From positions 2,790,001 through 2,854,000 of the forward strand of contig NZ_LT629777.1 in assembly GCF_900105475.1 (NCBI RefSeq): a stretch of DNA of 64,000 bases, in the 5' to 3' direction. The DNA comes from Pseudomonas asplenii. GTDB lineage: Bacteria; Pseudomonadota; Gammaproteobacteria; Pseudomonadales; Pseudomonadaceae. The notes beneath the pieces were generated by a model. It made no database searches, was not told where the DNA came from, and saw nothing but the letters and a program-made list of their open reading frames with translations. Shown piece by piece: positions 11,464 through 20,364 of the stretch. Every line of letters starts with the position of its first letter. Positions within the stretch are counted from its first letter, which is position 1. Both the position numbers and the translations under genes were made by a program.

Positions 11464-11492
11464 TAGATGGGGAGATCGAGTGGCGGTTTCAA
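11464..11492 (-). promoter_or_regulatory. Sigma-32 (heat-shock) promoter of the Lon-family gene
   Basis: Read on the minus strand: TTGAAA (11492-11487), 14 bp, CCCCATCTA (11472-11464). This matches the RpoH consensus (CTTGAAA, 13-16 bp, CCCCATNT) almost perfectly. Transcription would start about 20 bp upstream of the ATG at 11433. Confidence 0.8.
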
Positions 11493-11714
11493 TGGTCCGC
11501 TGCTATAGCTTTGGTCAAATCGGCCGATAGCTCGACAATAGACCTGTACATAATTTGTTTTTATGTAGAAGTTTTTCACAGGTGCGAGCCGTGAGTCGGT
11601 GCGCCATAAATAGTGGCCAAATGCCTTATTTTTGTCGTGATCTTCTGCCCGCACCCCGGTAATCTGCACTTGCTGATCCCTGTGTGTCAGGGCAGGCCAT
11701 TTTTGAACGAACTT

Positions 11715-12419
11715 ATGAGTAGTTGCTGCATGGCCCGCCAGACCTCCCTATCTGTATTGTTTCTATGTGTTGCCGGATTGTTCTCCAGCAACCCGAGTTA
11801 CGCCGCCGATCTGCAGGCCGAGATCGTCGACCAACAGGGCAAGCCGTTGGTGGGGGCGGTACTGACTTTGCAGGGGAACGCCTCGTCGGTGGCCTACAAC
11901 CTGAAGGCCGACATGGACCAGCGCGACAAGCAGTACGTGCCCCATGTCCTGGCGGTGCACACCGGGACCCAGGTCAAGTTTCCCAACAGCGACAACATCC
12001 GCCATCAGGTCTATTCTTTCTCGCAACCCAAGCGCTTTGAACTGCGCCTGTATGAAGGCACACCGTCGGATCCGGTGCTGTTCGACAAGCCCGGTGTGGT
12101 CGTGCTGGGCTGCAATATTCACGACTGGATGCTCGGTTACATCTACGTCACCGATGACCCCTGGTTTGCGACCAGCAACGACAGTGGGGGGATCGTCGTC
12201 GACAAGCTGCCCGCCGGTCATTACCGCGTGACCCTCTGGCATCCGCAGGTGGCGGATATGCAGCCGCAATCGGGCGGTGAAATCGATGTGCCGGCTACGG
12301 GCCTCAAGCAGCGCTTCAGCCTGACGATCCAACCGCTCTCGCCGGATGCTCCGTCGGCGCCAGCACCGAGTGCCTTTGGTGATGCTTTCAATAAAGCTAT
12401 CAGTGAACCTGCGCAGTAG
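11715..12419 (+). CDS. Secreted cupredoxin-like protein ('methylamine utilization protein' family)
   Basis: 234 residues from the ATG at 11715; no strong ribosome-binding site is seen, and ATG 11730 is an alternative. A signal peptide ends near YAAD (residues 29-32). The mature domain opens with a carboxypeptidase-like beta fold (IVDQQGKPLVGAVL) and holds a plausible type-1 copper site: His97 (NIRHQVY), Cys133, His136 and Met139 in GCNIHDWML. This is the C-x2-H-x2-M pattern of small blue-copper proteins. It would act as a periplasmic electron carrier or copper-binding sensor partner. Its 3' end overlaps the start of the next gene, an EAL phosphodiesterase. Similar proteins are annotated as methylamine utilization proteins, but no amine dehydrogenase genes are nearby. 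Confidence 0.78.
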   Translation: MSSCCMARQTSLSVLFLCVAGLFSSNPSYAADLQAEIVDQQGKPLVGAVLTLQGNASSVAYNLKADMDQRDKQYVPHVLAVHTGTQVKFPNSDNIRHQVYSFSQPKRFELRLYEGTPSDPVLFDKPGVVVLGCNIHDWMLGYIYVTDDPWFATSNDSGGIVVDKLPAGHYRVTLWHPQVADMQPQSGGEIDVPATGLKQRFSLTIQPLSPDAPSAPAPSAFGDAFNKAISEPAQ

Positions 12420-14760
12420 TTTTCAGGCGCGGATCGCCGTCGTCATTACCCTGCTGTTGCTGGTGGTGGTGGGTGCCTTGTACTTAAGTGTCAAGGTGGC
12501 CACCAACGAAGCGGTGCAGAGCCAGGCGCGCACGCAGTTGGCCGTCGGTACACGGGTTTTCGAACGGCTGCTGGACGTGCAAAGCCGGCGCCTGGGTGAC
12601 GGTGTGCAACTGCTGGCGGCGGATTTCGGTTTCCGCGATGCAGTCTCCAGTGGCGACTCGGCGACCATTCGTTCGGTACTGATCAATCACGGTAAACGCA
12701 TCAACGCCAGCGACATGATCCTGTTGAGCATGGACGGCACGGTCATGGCCAGTACGCTCAGCGATACGCCCGACGGCACGCCGTTCCGCTTCGATCAGGC
12801 CCTGCGCGATGCCCGGCGCAACCGGCAATCGGCCGTGATCGTGCCGTTGCTGGGCAAGCCGCACCTGCTGGTCGAGGCGCAGGTTTTGGCGCCACTGCCG
12901 ATTGCCCGGGTGGTGATGGGTTTTTCCATGGACAACGCCTTTGCCTCGCAACTGCGCTCATTGACCAACCTTGAGGTGTCGTTCCTCACGGTCGACCACC
13001 AGCAAGCGGGCGAACTGGTCAGCACCCAGCCGGCCTCGCTGGCTTCGAGCATCATTCCGCTGATGCTCGAAGCTTCCTCCGGCCATCAGATGCAGATGAC
13101 CGAACACCTCAGCCAGAACTTCCTCAGCCAGTCGCTCCGGCTGGCCAGTGCCAGCGATAGCAACGACAGCCAGGTCATCGCCCTGTTGCAGAGCCCGCTG
13201 GATGCCGCAATGCAGGCGTTTGCACCACTGGATGAGAAAATTCTGGTGGTTGCGCTGATCTCGTTGCTGGCCTCGCTGGTCGGTGCCTTGCTGCTGGCAC
13301 GCGGGGTCTCGCAGCCGGTGCGCGCGCTGGCCCAGGCCGCCGAACGTATCGCCCAGGGCGACTACCAGACCCCGGTGGTCTTGCGGCGCAGCGATGAACT
13401 GGGGCTGCTGGCCAGGGTGTTCAATACCATGCAGGGCGCCATCGCCGAACGTGAGCAGCAATTGGCCCACTACGCCTTGCACGATCGCCTCACCGGCCTG
13501 CCCAACCGGGCACTGGCAACCGAGCGGCTGGGCAGTGCGATCGCCGCCGGGCGGCCGGTGGCGGTGGTCTACCTGGACATCGATAACCTGCGCACCATCA
13601 ACGAGACCGGCGGTCCTGGCGCGGTCGATCAGGTGTTGCAGAGTGTCAGCAAGCGTCTTCAGGCGAATCTGCGGGCGGGCGATACGGTCGCGCACCTGAT
13701 TTCCGGCGAGTTTCTCCTGTTGCTGCAAAACGTCGGCAGCGATGGTGCGGTAGCGGTAGCCGACCAGATCCAGCAACTGTTGCTCAAGCCCCAACGCATC
13801 AATGACCATGACCTGGCACTGGATTGCCGGATGGGCATCGCCGCGTTTCCGAAAGACGGCCAGGAGGTGGAGCAACTGCTTGACCGTGCCGCCATCGCCA
13901 TGAAGGATGCCGCGCAGATGCCTGGGCGTCTGCAGATCTACGAGCAGGGGCGAGACCTGGCCCACCGCCGGCAGATCACCCTGATCCGCGACCTACGCCA
14001 TGCCGCAGGTAATGGCGAACTGCTGCTGCACTACCAGCCAAAACTGGATATCCGCCAGGGCGTGGTACGCCAGGCCGAAGCCTTGCTGCGTTGGCAGCAT
14101 CCGCACTTCGGCATGGTCTCGCCGGCTGAATTCATCACCCTCGCCGAACGGACCGGCAGCATCCAGCTGCTTACCCGCTGGGTGATCGAAGAAGGCATGC
14201 GCCAACTGGCGGAGTGGAACCAGCGCGGTTTGCGCCTGCAGTTGTCGCTGAATATTTCCGCCGAAGACCTGCTTTCCGGGGACTTGTCCGAACGGGTATC
14301 GGCCTTGCTCAAGGTGTACGACCTGCCGGCCGAACAGCTGATCTTTGAAATCACCGAAAGCGCGGTGATGCGTGAACCGGAGCTGGCGCTTGAGGTTCTG
14401 CTGCGCTTGCGGGCCTGTGGCATCAGCCTGTCGGTGGACGACTTCGGCACCGGCTATTCTTCCTTGGCGCACCTCAAGCGCCTGCCGGTGCAGGAACTGA
14501 AGATTGACCAGTCCTTTGTGCGCGATCTGGATGAAACCAGCGAGGACGCGGTGATCGTCCGTTCGACCATCGAAATGAGCCACAACCTGGGGCTGAAGGT
14601 GGTCGCCGAGGGCGTCGAGTACGAACACAGCCTACGCTTGTTGGAGCGTTGGCATTGCGATACTGCCCAGGGTTACCTGATCAGCCGTCCGCTGAGTGCG
14701 GCGGCGTTCGAGAGCTGGATCGCACAACCCCTGAATTCACCGTCCGCCATGGTTCACTGA
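12382..14760 (+). CDS. Membrane c-di-GMP phosphodiesterase: periplasmic sensor-HAMP-degenerate GGDEF-EAL
   Basis: 792 residues if started at ATG 12382, inside the end of the upstream gene; GTG 12403 is an alternative. Transmembrane helices lie at about 17-37 and 287-306 and enclose a roughly 250-residue periplasmic sensor of double-Cache type. HAMP follows (307-360), then a GGDEF-fold domain whose signature is ISGEF (440-444) instead of GGDEF, though the RxxD inhibitory-site pattern (431-434) is kept. The C-terminal EAL domain is intact: EALLRW from 566, and later ITESAV, DDFGTGYSSL and LKIDQSF. It should hydrolyse c-di-GMP, with the degenerate GGDEF as a regulatory module. Overlap with the cupredoxin gene suggests the copper protein informs the sensor. 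Confidence 0.88.
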   Translation: MLSIKLSVNLRSSFQARIAVVITLLLLVVVGALYLSVKVATNEAVQSQARTQLAVGTRVFERLLDVQSRRLGDGVQLLAADFGFRDAVSSGDSATIRSVLINHGKRINASDMILLSMDGTVMASTLSDTPDGTPFRFDQALRDARRNRQSAVIVPLLGKPHLLVEAQVLAPLPIARVVMGFSMDNAFASQLRSLTNLEVSFLTVDHQQAGELVSTQPASLASSIIPLMLEASSGHQMQMTEHLSQNFLSQSLRLASASDSNDSQVIALLQSPLDAAMQAFAPLDEKILVVALISLLASLVGALLLARGVSQPVRALAQAAERIAQGDYQTPVVLRRSDELGLLARVFNTMQGAIAEREQQLAHYALHDRLTGLPNRALATERLGSAIAAGRPVAVVYLDIDNLRTINETGGPGAVDQVLQSVSKRLQANLRAGDTVAHLISGEFLLLLQNVGSDGAVAVADQIQQLLLKPQRINDHDLALDCRMGIAAFPKDGQEVEQLLDRAAIAMKDAAQMPGRLQIYEQGRDLAHRRQITLIRDLRHAAGNGELLLHYQPKLDIRQGVVRQAEALLRWQHPHFGMVSPAEFITLAERTGSIQLLTRWVIEEGMRQLAEWNQRGLRLQLSLNISAEDLLSGDLSERVSALLKVYDLPAEQLIFEITESAVMREPELALEVLLRLRACGISLSVDDFGTGYSSLAHLKRLPVQELKIDQSFVRDLDETSEDAVIVRSTIEMSHNLGLKVVAEGVEYEHSLRLLERWHCDTAQGYLISRPLSAAAFESWIAQPLNSPSAMVH

Positions 14761-14765
14761 TTGTT

Positions 14766-15632
14766 ATGAAACGTCGTTATTCCCTGATGTGCCTGCTGGG
14801 TCTGATCGGCCTGGGAATCAATGTTGCCGAGGCCGATAACGGTCGCCTGATCGCCACCGGCGGCGCCAGTAGCCTCGAAGGTACGGCGGGCGGTGGTATC
14901 ACGCCCTGGGCGGTGCTGACCGGCTATGGCGAAAAGAACGAGTGGAGCGCCACGGCATTCGCCACCACGGTCAATATCCCCGACTACCGGCTGGATGTGG
15001 CCGGGCTGGCGGCCTCCTATGACAACCGGGTGGAAGTGTCTTTCGCCCGCCAGCGCTTCGACCTGGGGTCGCTGGTGCACAAGCTCAACCTGCCCGAGGA
15101 CCACCTGGGACAGGACATCATCGGGCTCAAGGTCCGGCTGTTCGGCGACCTGATCTACGACACCCTGCCGCAGGTGTCGCTGGGGCTGGAGTACAAGCAC
15201 CAGACCAACTTCGACATTCCCGAACTGGTCGGTGCCAAGCGTGACCAGGATGTCGAGGGTTACCTGGCCGCCAGCCGCCTGTTCATGGGCGCGGCCTTTG
15301 GCTACAACGTGCTGGTCAACGGCGGCCTGCGCTACAGCCGAGCCAACGAGCTGGGGCTGATGGGTTTTGGCGGTGATCGTCGCGACACCCGCAGCGTGCT
15401 CAAGGAAGGCTCCGTGGCCGTGCTGTTCAACCCGCGCTGGGCGCTGGGGGTGGAATACCGCGAGAAGCCGGACAACCTTTCATTCGCTGGGGAAAGCGAT
15501 TGGGCCGACGTGTTCATCGGCTACTTTCCGAACAAACATGTGTCCTTTGTCCTGGCCTATGCCCGGCTGGGCGAAATCGCCACGCTGGATAACCAGAACG
15601 GCACCTATCTGTCCGTCCAGGGGAGTTTCTGA
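14766..15632 (+). CDS. DUF3034 family outer-membrane-type protein
   Basis: 288 residues from the ATG at 14766, 5 bp after the phosphodiesterase stop. A signal peptide (MKRRYSLMCLLGLIGLG, cleavage near AEAD) precedes a Gly/aromatic-rich, beta-strand-patterned sequence ending in the aromatic residue of YLSVQGSF, the layout of a small outer-membrane barrel. The region TGGASSLEGTAGGGITPWAVL near the N-terminus is what I associate with DUF3034. No biochemical role is known to me. It overlaps the next gene (truncated haemoglobin) by one base, so the four genes from 11715 to 16054 form one unit. Confidence 0.72.
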   Translation: MKRRYSLMCLLGLIGLGINVAEADNGRLIATGGASSLEGTAGGGITPWAVLTGYGEKNEWSATAFATTVNIPDYRLDVAGLAASYDNRVEVSFARQRFDLGSLVHKLNLPEDHLGQDIIGLKVRLFGDLIYDTLPQVSLGLEYKHQTNFDIPELVGAKRDQDVEGYLAASRLFMGAAFGYNVLVNGGLRYSRANELGLMGFGGDRRDTRSVLKEGSVAVLFNPRWALGVEYREKPDNLSFAGESDWADVFIGYFPNKHVSFVLAYARLGEIATLDNQNGTYLSVQGSF

Positions 15633-16054
15633 TGCGGGCTCTGAAACTGTTGCTGGTGGCTTTCCTGTTGGCCGGGTGCGCCCAGCAGCCACCCAAGGAT
15701 GACAGCCTTTACCGTGACCTTGGCGAACGCGCGGGGATCACCCGGATCGTCGAGGGCATGTTGCTGAAAATCGCCCACGACCCACGGATTTCCGAGCGTT
15801 TTCGCAAGATCGACATCGTGCGCCTGCGCAACAAGCTGGTCGAGCAGTTCTGCGTGGAGGCGGGCGGGCCGTGTGTCTATACCGGCGATACCATGGCCGA
15901 CAGCCACAAGGGCCAGAACGTCAGCCGCAGCGATTTCAATGCGCTGGTAGAAGACCTGATCGCCGCGATGGATGAACAGGGCATTCCGGTACGGGTGCAG
16001 AACCGCCTGATCGTGCGGCTGGCGCCGATGCGTGGTGAGGTGATCGAGCACTAG
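15632..16054 (+). CDS. Group 1 truncated haemoglobin, predicted lipoprotein
   Basis: 140 residues; its ATG shares a base with the stop of the DUF3034 gene. It starts with a lipoprotein signal (LLVAFLLAGC, lipid-bearing Cys16) followed by a 2/2 globin. LYRDLGERAGITRIVEGML is the A/B helix pattern of TrHb group 1, and His92 in DSHKGQNVSRSDFNALV occupies the proximal haem-ligand position. Most truncated haemoglobins are cytoplasmic; an envelope-anchored one suggests O2/NO handling or haem-based redox sensing in the periplasm. Position at the end of a cupredoxin/c-di-GMP phosphodiesterase operon supports a sensing role, which is inference. Confidence 0.82.
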   Translation: MRALKLLLVAFLLAGCAQQPPKDDSLYRDLGERAGITRIVEGMLLKIAHDPRISERFRKIDIVRLRNKLVEQFCVEAGGPCVYTGDTMADSHKGQNVSRSDFNALVEDLIAAMDEQGIPVRVQNRLIVRLAPMRGEVIEH

Positions 16055-16278
16055 GCCGAGTTGAGGGTGTTGGGGCTGCTGGCCCTTTCGCGGCGGTTCG
16101 GCGCCCCGACACTCTGACCGCGCATCCGCGCGGATCTGTTACAGGCTTGTCGGCGCTTTGCAGGGTTCGGGTGGATCCAGCGGCGGTAGGTTGTAGTGGG
16201 CTAATATCGGGCCGTAGGTGCTGTCATGCCGGCCCCTCAGAAGGTGTAAACCTTATTCAGGACGGAACAACATGCATG

Positions 16279-16310
16279 AAAAAGGCGGCCTCCTGGAGAG
16301 CCGCCTTTTT
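16279..16310. terminator. Bidirectional rho-independent terminator
   Basis: An 11-bp perfect stem, AAAAAGGCGGC (16279-16289) with GCCGCCTTTTT (16300-16310), around a 10-base loop. It gives a U-run on either strand and lies 15 bp past the gcd stop codon, so it can end gcd transcripts and also the plus-strand operon ending at 16054. Confidence 0.9.
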
Positions 16311-16324
16311 CAATTGCTTCAGGT

Positions 16325-18787
16325 TTACTCGGACAGTTTGTACGCCAGCACGTAGTCACCCTGCTTGGTGCCCAGCGAGCCATGCCCACCGGCCATCACC
16401 AGTACGTACTGCTTGCCATCCTTGCCGGTGTAGGTCATCGGCGTGGTCTGAGCGCCTGCTGGCAGGCGGCCTTCCCAGAGCTGCTTGCCGTTCTTCACGT
16501 CATAGGCGCGCAGGTACTGGTCCAGGGTGCCGCTGAGGAACGCCACGCCGCCAGCGGTAGTGAAGGTCCCACCCAGGCTCGGTACGCCCATGCTCAGCGG
16601 AATCGGCACGGGCGAACTGTCGCGCACTGTGCCGTTCTTGTGCATCCACAGGGTCTTGTGGGTGGTCAGGTCGACCGCTGCCACGTAACCCCAGGCGGGT
16701 GCCTGGCACGGCAGGCCCAGCGGTGACAGCAGCGCTTCGAGGATCACGCCGTAGGGCGCGCCCTTGTTCGGCTGTACGCCCTCGGTTTCGCTCTTGCGTG
16801 GGCCCTGTGCGGCAATTTCCGCCGCCGGAATCAGCTTGGAGCGGAAGGCCATGTAGCTCGGGTTGACGAAGGCGATCTGGCGCACCGGGTCTACCGAGAT
16901 ACCGCCCCAGTCGAACACACCGAAGTTGCCGGGGTAGACGATCGAGCCCTGCAACGAAGGCGGGGTGAACGGGCCGTCATAACGCAGCGACTTGAAGTCG
17001 ATCCGGCAGAGCATCTGGTCGAACGGCGTCACGCCCCACATGTCGCGTTCTTTCAGCGGCGGCGGCATGAAGTTGAGGTCGGATTTGGGTTGGGTTGGCG
17101 AGGTATGGTCGCCGGCGACTGCGCCCTGTGGCACCGGAATCTCGTTGATCGGCACGATCGGCTGGCCGTTCCTGCGGTCGAGCACGTAGATGCTGCCCTG
17201 CTTGGTCGAAGCCAGAACAGCCGGTTTCACGCCATCGGCGGTCTTGAGGTCCATCAGGGTTGGCTGGCCGCCAACGTCCATGTCCCACAGGTCGTGGTGG
17301 GTGAACTGGTAGGTCCAGCGCACATGGCCGGTGTTGATATCCAGGGCGGTCAGGCCGGCGGCGTATTTCTCCGAGTCGGGCGTGCGGGCGCCACCGAACT
17401 GGTCCGGTGTCTGGTTGCCCATCGGCAGGTAGAGCATGCCGAGTTTTTCATCGACGGCGAACATCGACCACATGTTCGGCGAATTGCGGGTGTAGGTCTT
17501 GCCCGGGGCGATCGGGGTGGTGTCGTCCGGGTTGCCGCTATCCCAGTTCCACACCAGCTTGCCGGTTTGCACGTCGAAGGCACGGATCACGCCGCTTGGC
17601 TCGTCGGTGGAGACGTTGTCGGTGACATGACCGCCGATCACCACCAGGTTGCGGGTGACCGCCGGTGGCGAGGTGGAATAGTAGCCACCGGGAGCGAAGG
17701 TGCCGATGTTGGCACCGAGGTCGATCTGGCCCTTGTCGCCGAAGTCTTCGCACATCTTGCCGGTGTCGGCGTTCAGGGCGATCAGGCGGGTATCGGCAGT
17801 GGGCAGGAAGATCCGCCGTGGGCACTGGTTTTCCTGGCCGTTGGCAACCAGGCGGCCGGTTGGCGCGTTGTCGGCTGCCAGCGAGGCGGTGGCCGACGCG
17901 TCGGTGGTCGACGGCGTGGCTTGGGCGATGTAGGCGTTTTCATCATGATACGCCACGCCACGGCAGGTCATGTGCGCCCAGCCCTTGAAGTTCGCGGCCT
18001 TCTGCGTGGAGAGTTTCGGGTCGAAGCGCCAGATCTCCTTGCCGGTATCCGGGTCGAGGGCGATCACCTGGCTGTGGGGCGTGCACACGTAGAGCATGCC
18101 GTTGACCTTCAGCGGGGTGTTTTCCGCCGTGGTTTCACCGGGATCGTTCGGCCCCGGGATATCGCCGGTGCGATAGGTCCAGGCCGGTACCAGCTTGTGC
18201 GCGTTCTGCGGGGTGATCTGCGCCAGTGGCGAGTAGCGGTCACCATGGGCAGTGCGGCCGTAGGAATCCCAGTCGCCATCGGCCGTGGCCGGTGCGGTGT
18301 TGCTCATGCCGGGGACGCTGTCGCGGTCGAGCTGGCCCTTGATTTCTCCAGGGTTGGTGAACTGGCTGGCGACGGCAGTGGCACCGGCCAGGACCACGGC
18401 CACGCCGAGTGCGCGGGTGCCCATCGGTGCGGCGCCGCTGTGCAGCAACGGCCGGCGGAACCACGGCAGCAGCATGACGATGCCCAGGGCAAACAGCAGG
18501 GCCAGGCGCGGTACCAGTTGCCACCAGTCCAGGCCGACTTCCCAGAGGGCCCACAGCGTACTGGCGAACAGCACCAGGGCGTAGACACCCAGGGCGGTAC
18601 GACGGGCAGCGAGCAACAGGCCGCCCGTCAGCAGCAGGCCGATGCCGGCCAGCAGGTAGTACAGCGAGCCGCCCAGCAGGCTCAGTTTGATGCCTCCGGC
18701 CAGCAGGGCCAGGCCCATCAATAGCAGCACGATACCGAGCAGACTCGGTAGCAGGCGGCTTCGATTCGAAGCACGGTCAGTGCTCAT
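16325..18787 (-). CDS. gcd: Membrane-bound PQQ-dependent glucose dehydrogenase
   Basis: 820 residues from the ATG at 18787, preceded by ACGGAGAAAAC; an in-frame ATG at 18832 lacks such a site. Five transmembrane helices fill residues 12-141. The periplasmic eight-bladed PQQ propeller follows (from about 172, WDSYGRTAHGDRYSPL), with DPDTGKEIWRFDP, DVQTGKLVWNWDSG and DVKNGKQLWEGRLP marking blade motifs. It oxidises glucose to gluconolactone in the periplasm and passes electrons to ubiquinone; this is the start of the gluconate/2-ketogluconate branch and of acid-based phosphate solubilisation in Pseudomonas. Monocistronic, ended by the hairpin at 16279-16310. Confidence 0.95.
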   Translation of the reverse strand: MSTDRASNRSRLLPSLLGIVLLLMGLALLAGGIKLSLLGGSLYYLLAGIGLLLTGGLLLAARRTALGVYALVLFASTLWALWEVGLDWWQLVPRLALLFALGIVMLLPWFRRPLLHSGAAPMGTRALGVAVVLAGATAVASQFTNPGEIKGQLDRDSVPGMSNTAPATADGDWDSYGRTAHGDRYSPLAQITPQNAHKLVPAWTYRTGDIPGPNDPGETTAENTPLKVNGMLYVCTPHSQVIALDPDTGKEIWRFDPKLSTQKAANFKGWAHMTCRGVAYHDENAYIAQATPSTTDASATASLAADNAPTGRLVANGQENQCPRRIFLPTADTRLIALNADTGKMCEDFGDKGQIDLGANIGTFAPGGYYSTSPPAVTRNLVVIGGHVTDNVSTDEPSGVIRAFDVQTGKLVWNWDSGNPDDTTPIAPGKTYTRNSPNMWSMFAVDEKLGMLYLPMGNQTPDQFGGARTPDSEKYAAGLTALDINTGHVRWTYQFTHHDLWDMDVGGQPTLMDLKTADGVKPAVLASTKQGSIYVLDRRNGQPIVPINEIPVPQGAVAGDHTSPTQPKSDLNFMPPPLKERDMWGVTPFDQMLCRIDFKSLRYDGPFTPPSLQGSIVYPGNFGVFDWGGISVDPVRQIAFVNPSYMAFRSKLIPAAEIAAQGPRKSETEGVQPNKGAPYGVILEALLSPLGLPCQAPAWGYVAAVDLTTHKTLWMHKNGTVRDSSPVPIPLSMGVPSLGGTFTTAGGVAFLSGTLDQYLRAYDVKNGKQLWEGRLPAGAQTTPMTYTGKDGKQYVLVMAGGHGSLGTKQGDYVLAYKLSE

Positions 18788-19380
18788 GGTGTGTTTTCTC
18801 CGTGACGTTGAAGTGTACCGCGCTGTATTCACTGTAGATGACGATCTGGCGCGGACTTGGTTCAGATGAATTACCCAGAAACGACTTCTGCGGCAGGCAG
18901 GGCCGGAATGCGCAGATGGGAATTCGAGGTTGGGAACTGGGGCGTTATCAGCAGGAAGGGTGCGGATTAAACGATTCAGTTGTCAGCCACCGAAGGATAA
19001 ATCCGGGTTGGCAATGGAAACAGGGCGTTCCCTGACATGGAGCATTTCAGATTCTGTAACAGTCACCGGACGGCGACGCGAATGCAATCGAGCAGCGGCG
19101 GCTTCCTGGCAATCAGCTTGAGGACAGTGAGCGGACACTCCTGTGGCGAGCAGGCTTGCCCGCGCGGGGCCGCGTAGCGGTCCTGAAACCTGCCACCTCG
19201 ATTTGTCTGGCAACCTCCTGGACTCGAATTCAAGTATTCGAATTACCGGTGCAGGCCACTAGACTCAATGGGCGGTCGTTGTGTCATTCGATGCTGGTCT
19301 GGCGTGTCGCAGCTCTTCCCCCTGGCGAAGGGCTCGGCTAAGGTGCGCGCCTTGTTCCCTTTCCTCACTGAAGGTTCGGC
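18788..19380. other. Intergenic region between gcd and the VF530-like gene
   Basis: 593 bases with no convincing gene. It must contain the gcd promoter (right after 18787, minus strand) and the promoter of the gene at 19381, but I see no clear consensus elements. The only structured part is a REP-like repeat near 19142-19196. Confidence 0.6.
19142..19196. repeat. REP-like element
   Basis: TGTGGCGAGCAGGCTTGCCC followed by a GC-rich segment ending in CTGCCA is the familiar P. fluorescens repeat in which a GAGC..GCTTGC hairpin half is joined to an inverted tail. Single copy here; related elements occur at 54164, 56152 and 63229. Confidence 0.6.
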
Positions 19381-19605
19381 ATGACCGAAACATCCAACAA
19401 CCCGCTGCATGGGGTGACCCTGGAGCAGATCCTCAATGCCCTGGTGGCCCATTACGAATGGTCGGGCCTGGCCGAGCGCATCGATATCCGTTGCTTCAAG
19501 AGCGACCCGAGCATCAAGTCGAGCCTGACGTTCCTGCGCAAGACCCCGTGGGCACGGGAGAAGGTCGAGCGGTTGTACGTGAAGTTGATGCGTACCAAGC
19601 GCTGA
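19381..19605 (+). CDS. VF530 family small DNA-binding protein
   Basis: 74 residues. [47 protein letters not shown] and a basic C-terminus match the VF530/DUF2132 family of small helical proteins, for which a structure and DNA-binding ability have been reported. Its role is not established. It is followed 9 bp later by a GTG-started membrane-protein gene, so the two are probably co-transcribed. Confidence 0.82.
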   Translation: MTETSNNPLHGVTLEQILNALVAHYEWSGLAERIDIRCFKSDPSIKSSLTFLRKTPWAREKVERLYVKLMRTKR

Positions 19606-19614
19606 GGTCTGGCC

Positions 19615-20289
19615 GTGGAATCGAAGGGCGTGCCCGGCCATCAACGCCTGCGCTGTGCCTGCTCGCATGCGGTGTTGCTGACGGCGGCGGCATTGGGCTG
19701 GAGCGGCCTGAGCATGCAGATGTACCTGATCCTGATTGCCCGCTGGCAGACCGGGGCGAGCCTGCTGGGCGGGCTGGTGACCTTCTTCAGTTTTTTTACC
19801 GTGCTGACCAACACCCTGGTGGCGGTGGTGCTGACCTGTGAAGTGACCTCGCGGGATTCGGCGTGGCGACGTTTTTTTCTCAGACCATCGGTGCGCACGG
19901 CGATCGTTGCCAACATCGTCGTGGTGGGGCTGGGCTACAGCCTGCTGCTGCGGCCGTTGTGGCATCCCCAGGGCTTTCAGTGGCTGGCGGATGAGTTGCT
20001 GCACGACGTGATGCCGGTGCTGTTCGTGATCTATTGGTGGGGCTGCGTGCCCAAGGGGACCTTGCGGCTCTGGCAGGTCTTGCCGTGGTTGGTCTATCCG
20101 CTGGTGTATTTCGGTTATGTGCTGCTGCGCGGACACCTGATCGGCGCGTATCCGTATCCCTTCATCGATGTTGATCGGCTGAGTTATCCCCAGGTGTTCG
20201 TCAATGCCGGGCAGATCCTGCTGGGGTTCGTACTGGTGGCGCTGGTGCTGATTGGTGTGGATCGTTGGCGAGGGCGGCGGACGGTTTGA
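19615..20289 (+). CDS. Pr6Pr family integral membrane protein
   Basis: 224 residues starting at GTG 19615 with GAGG 7 bases upstream. Six hydrophobic helices can be traced: about 19-43, 51-74, 92-110, 128-146, 153-172 and 194-215. Conserved-looking features are FFSFFTVLTNTLV in helix 2, LLHDVMPVLFVIYWW, and YPYPFIDVDRLSYPQVFVNAG in the last loop, which agree with the Pr6Pr family. No function is known for that family. Confidence 0.75.
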   Translation: MESKGVPGHQRLRCACSHAVLLTAAALGWSGLSMQMYLILIARWQTGASLLGGLVTFFSFFTVLTNTLVAVVLTCEVTSRDSAWRRFFLRPSVRTAIVANIVVVGLGYSLLLRPLWHPQGFQWLADELLHDVMPVLFVIYWWGCVPKGTLRLWQVLPWLVYPLVYFGYVLLRGHLIGAYPYPFIDVDRLSYPQVFVNAGQILLGFVLVALVLIGVDRWRGRRTV

Positions 20290-20364
20290 TGTGGCCCGCT
20301 CGCCACAGGGAGCAGCCTACCTCAGTCGTCAGCCCACCCTCCAGAGCAGGCCTGCTGGCGTGGC

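Noticed and set aside
9595..11466. Plus-strand open frame of 623 codons opposite the Lon gene
   Set aside because: Antisense of a complete Lon protease; Leu/Asp/Val-rich artefact.
17090..18724. Plus-strand open frame of 544 codons opposite gcd
   Set aside because: Antisense of a well-supported PQQ dehydrogenase; no domain or ribosome-binding site.
20290..20364. Possible REP copy between the Pr6Pr gene and the siderophore-interacting gene
   Set aside because: Contains scattered GGCG/GCTCGCC fragments only; too degenerate to call.
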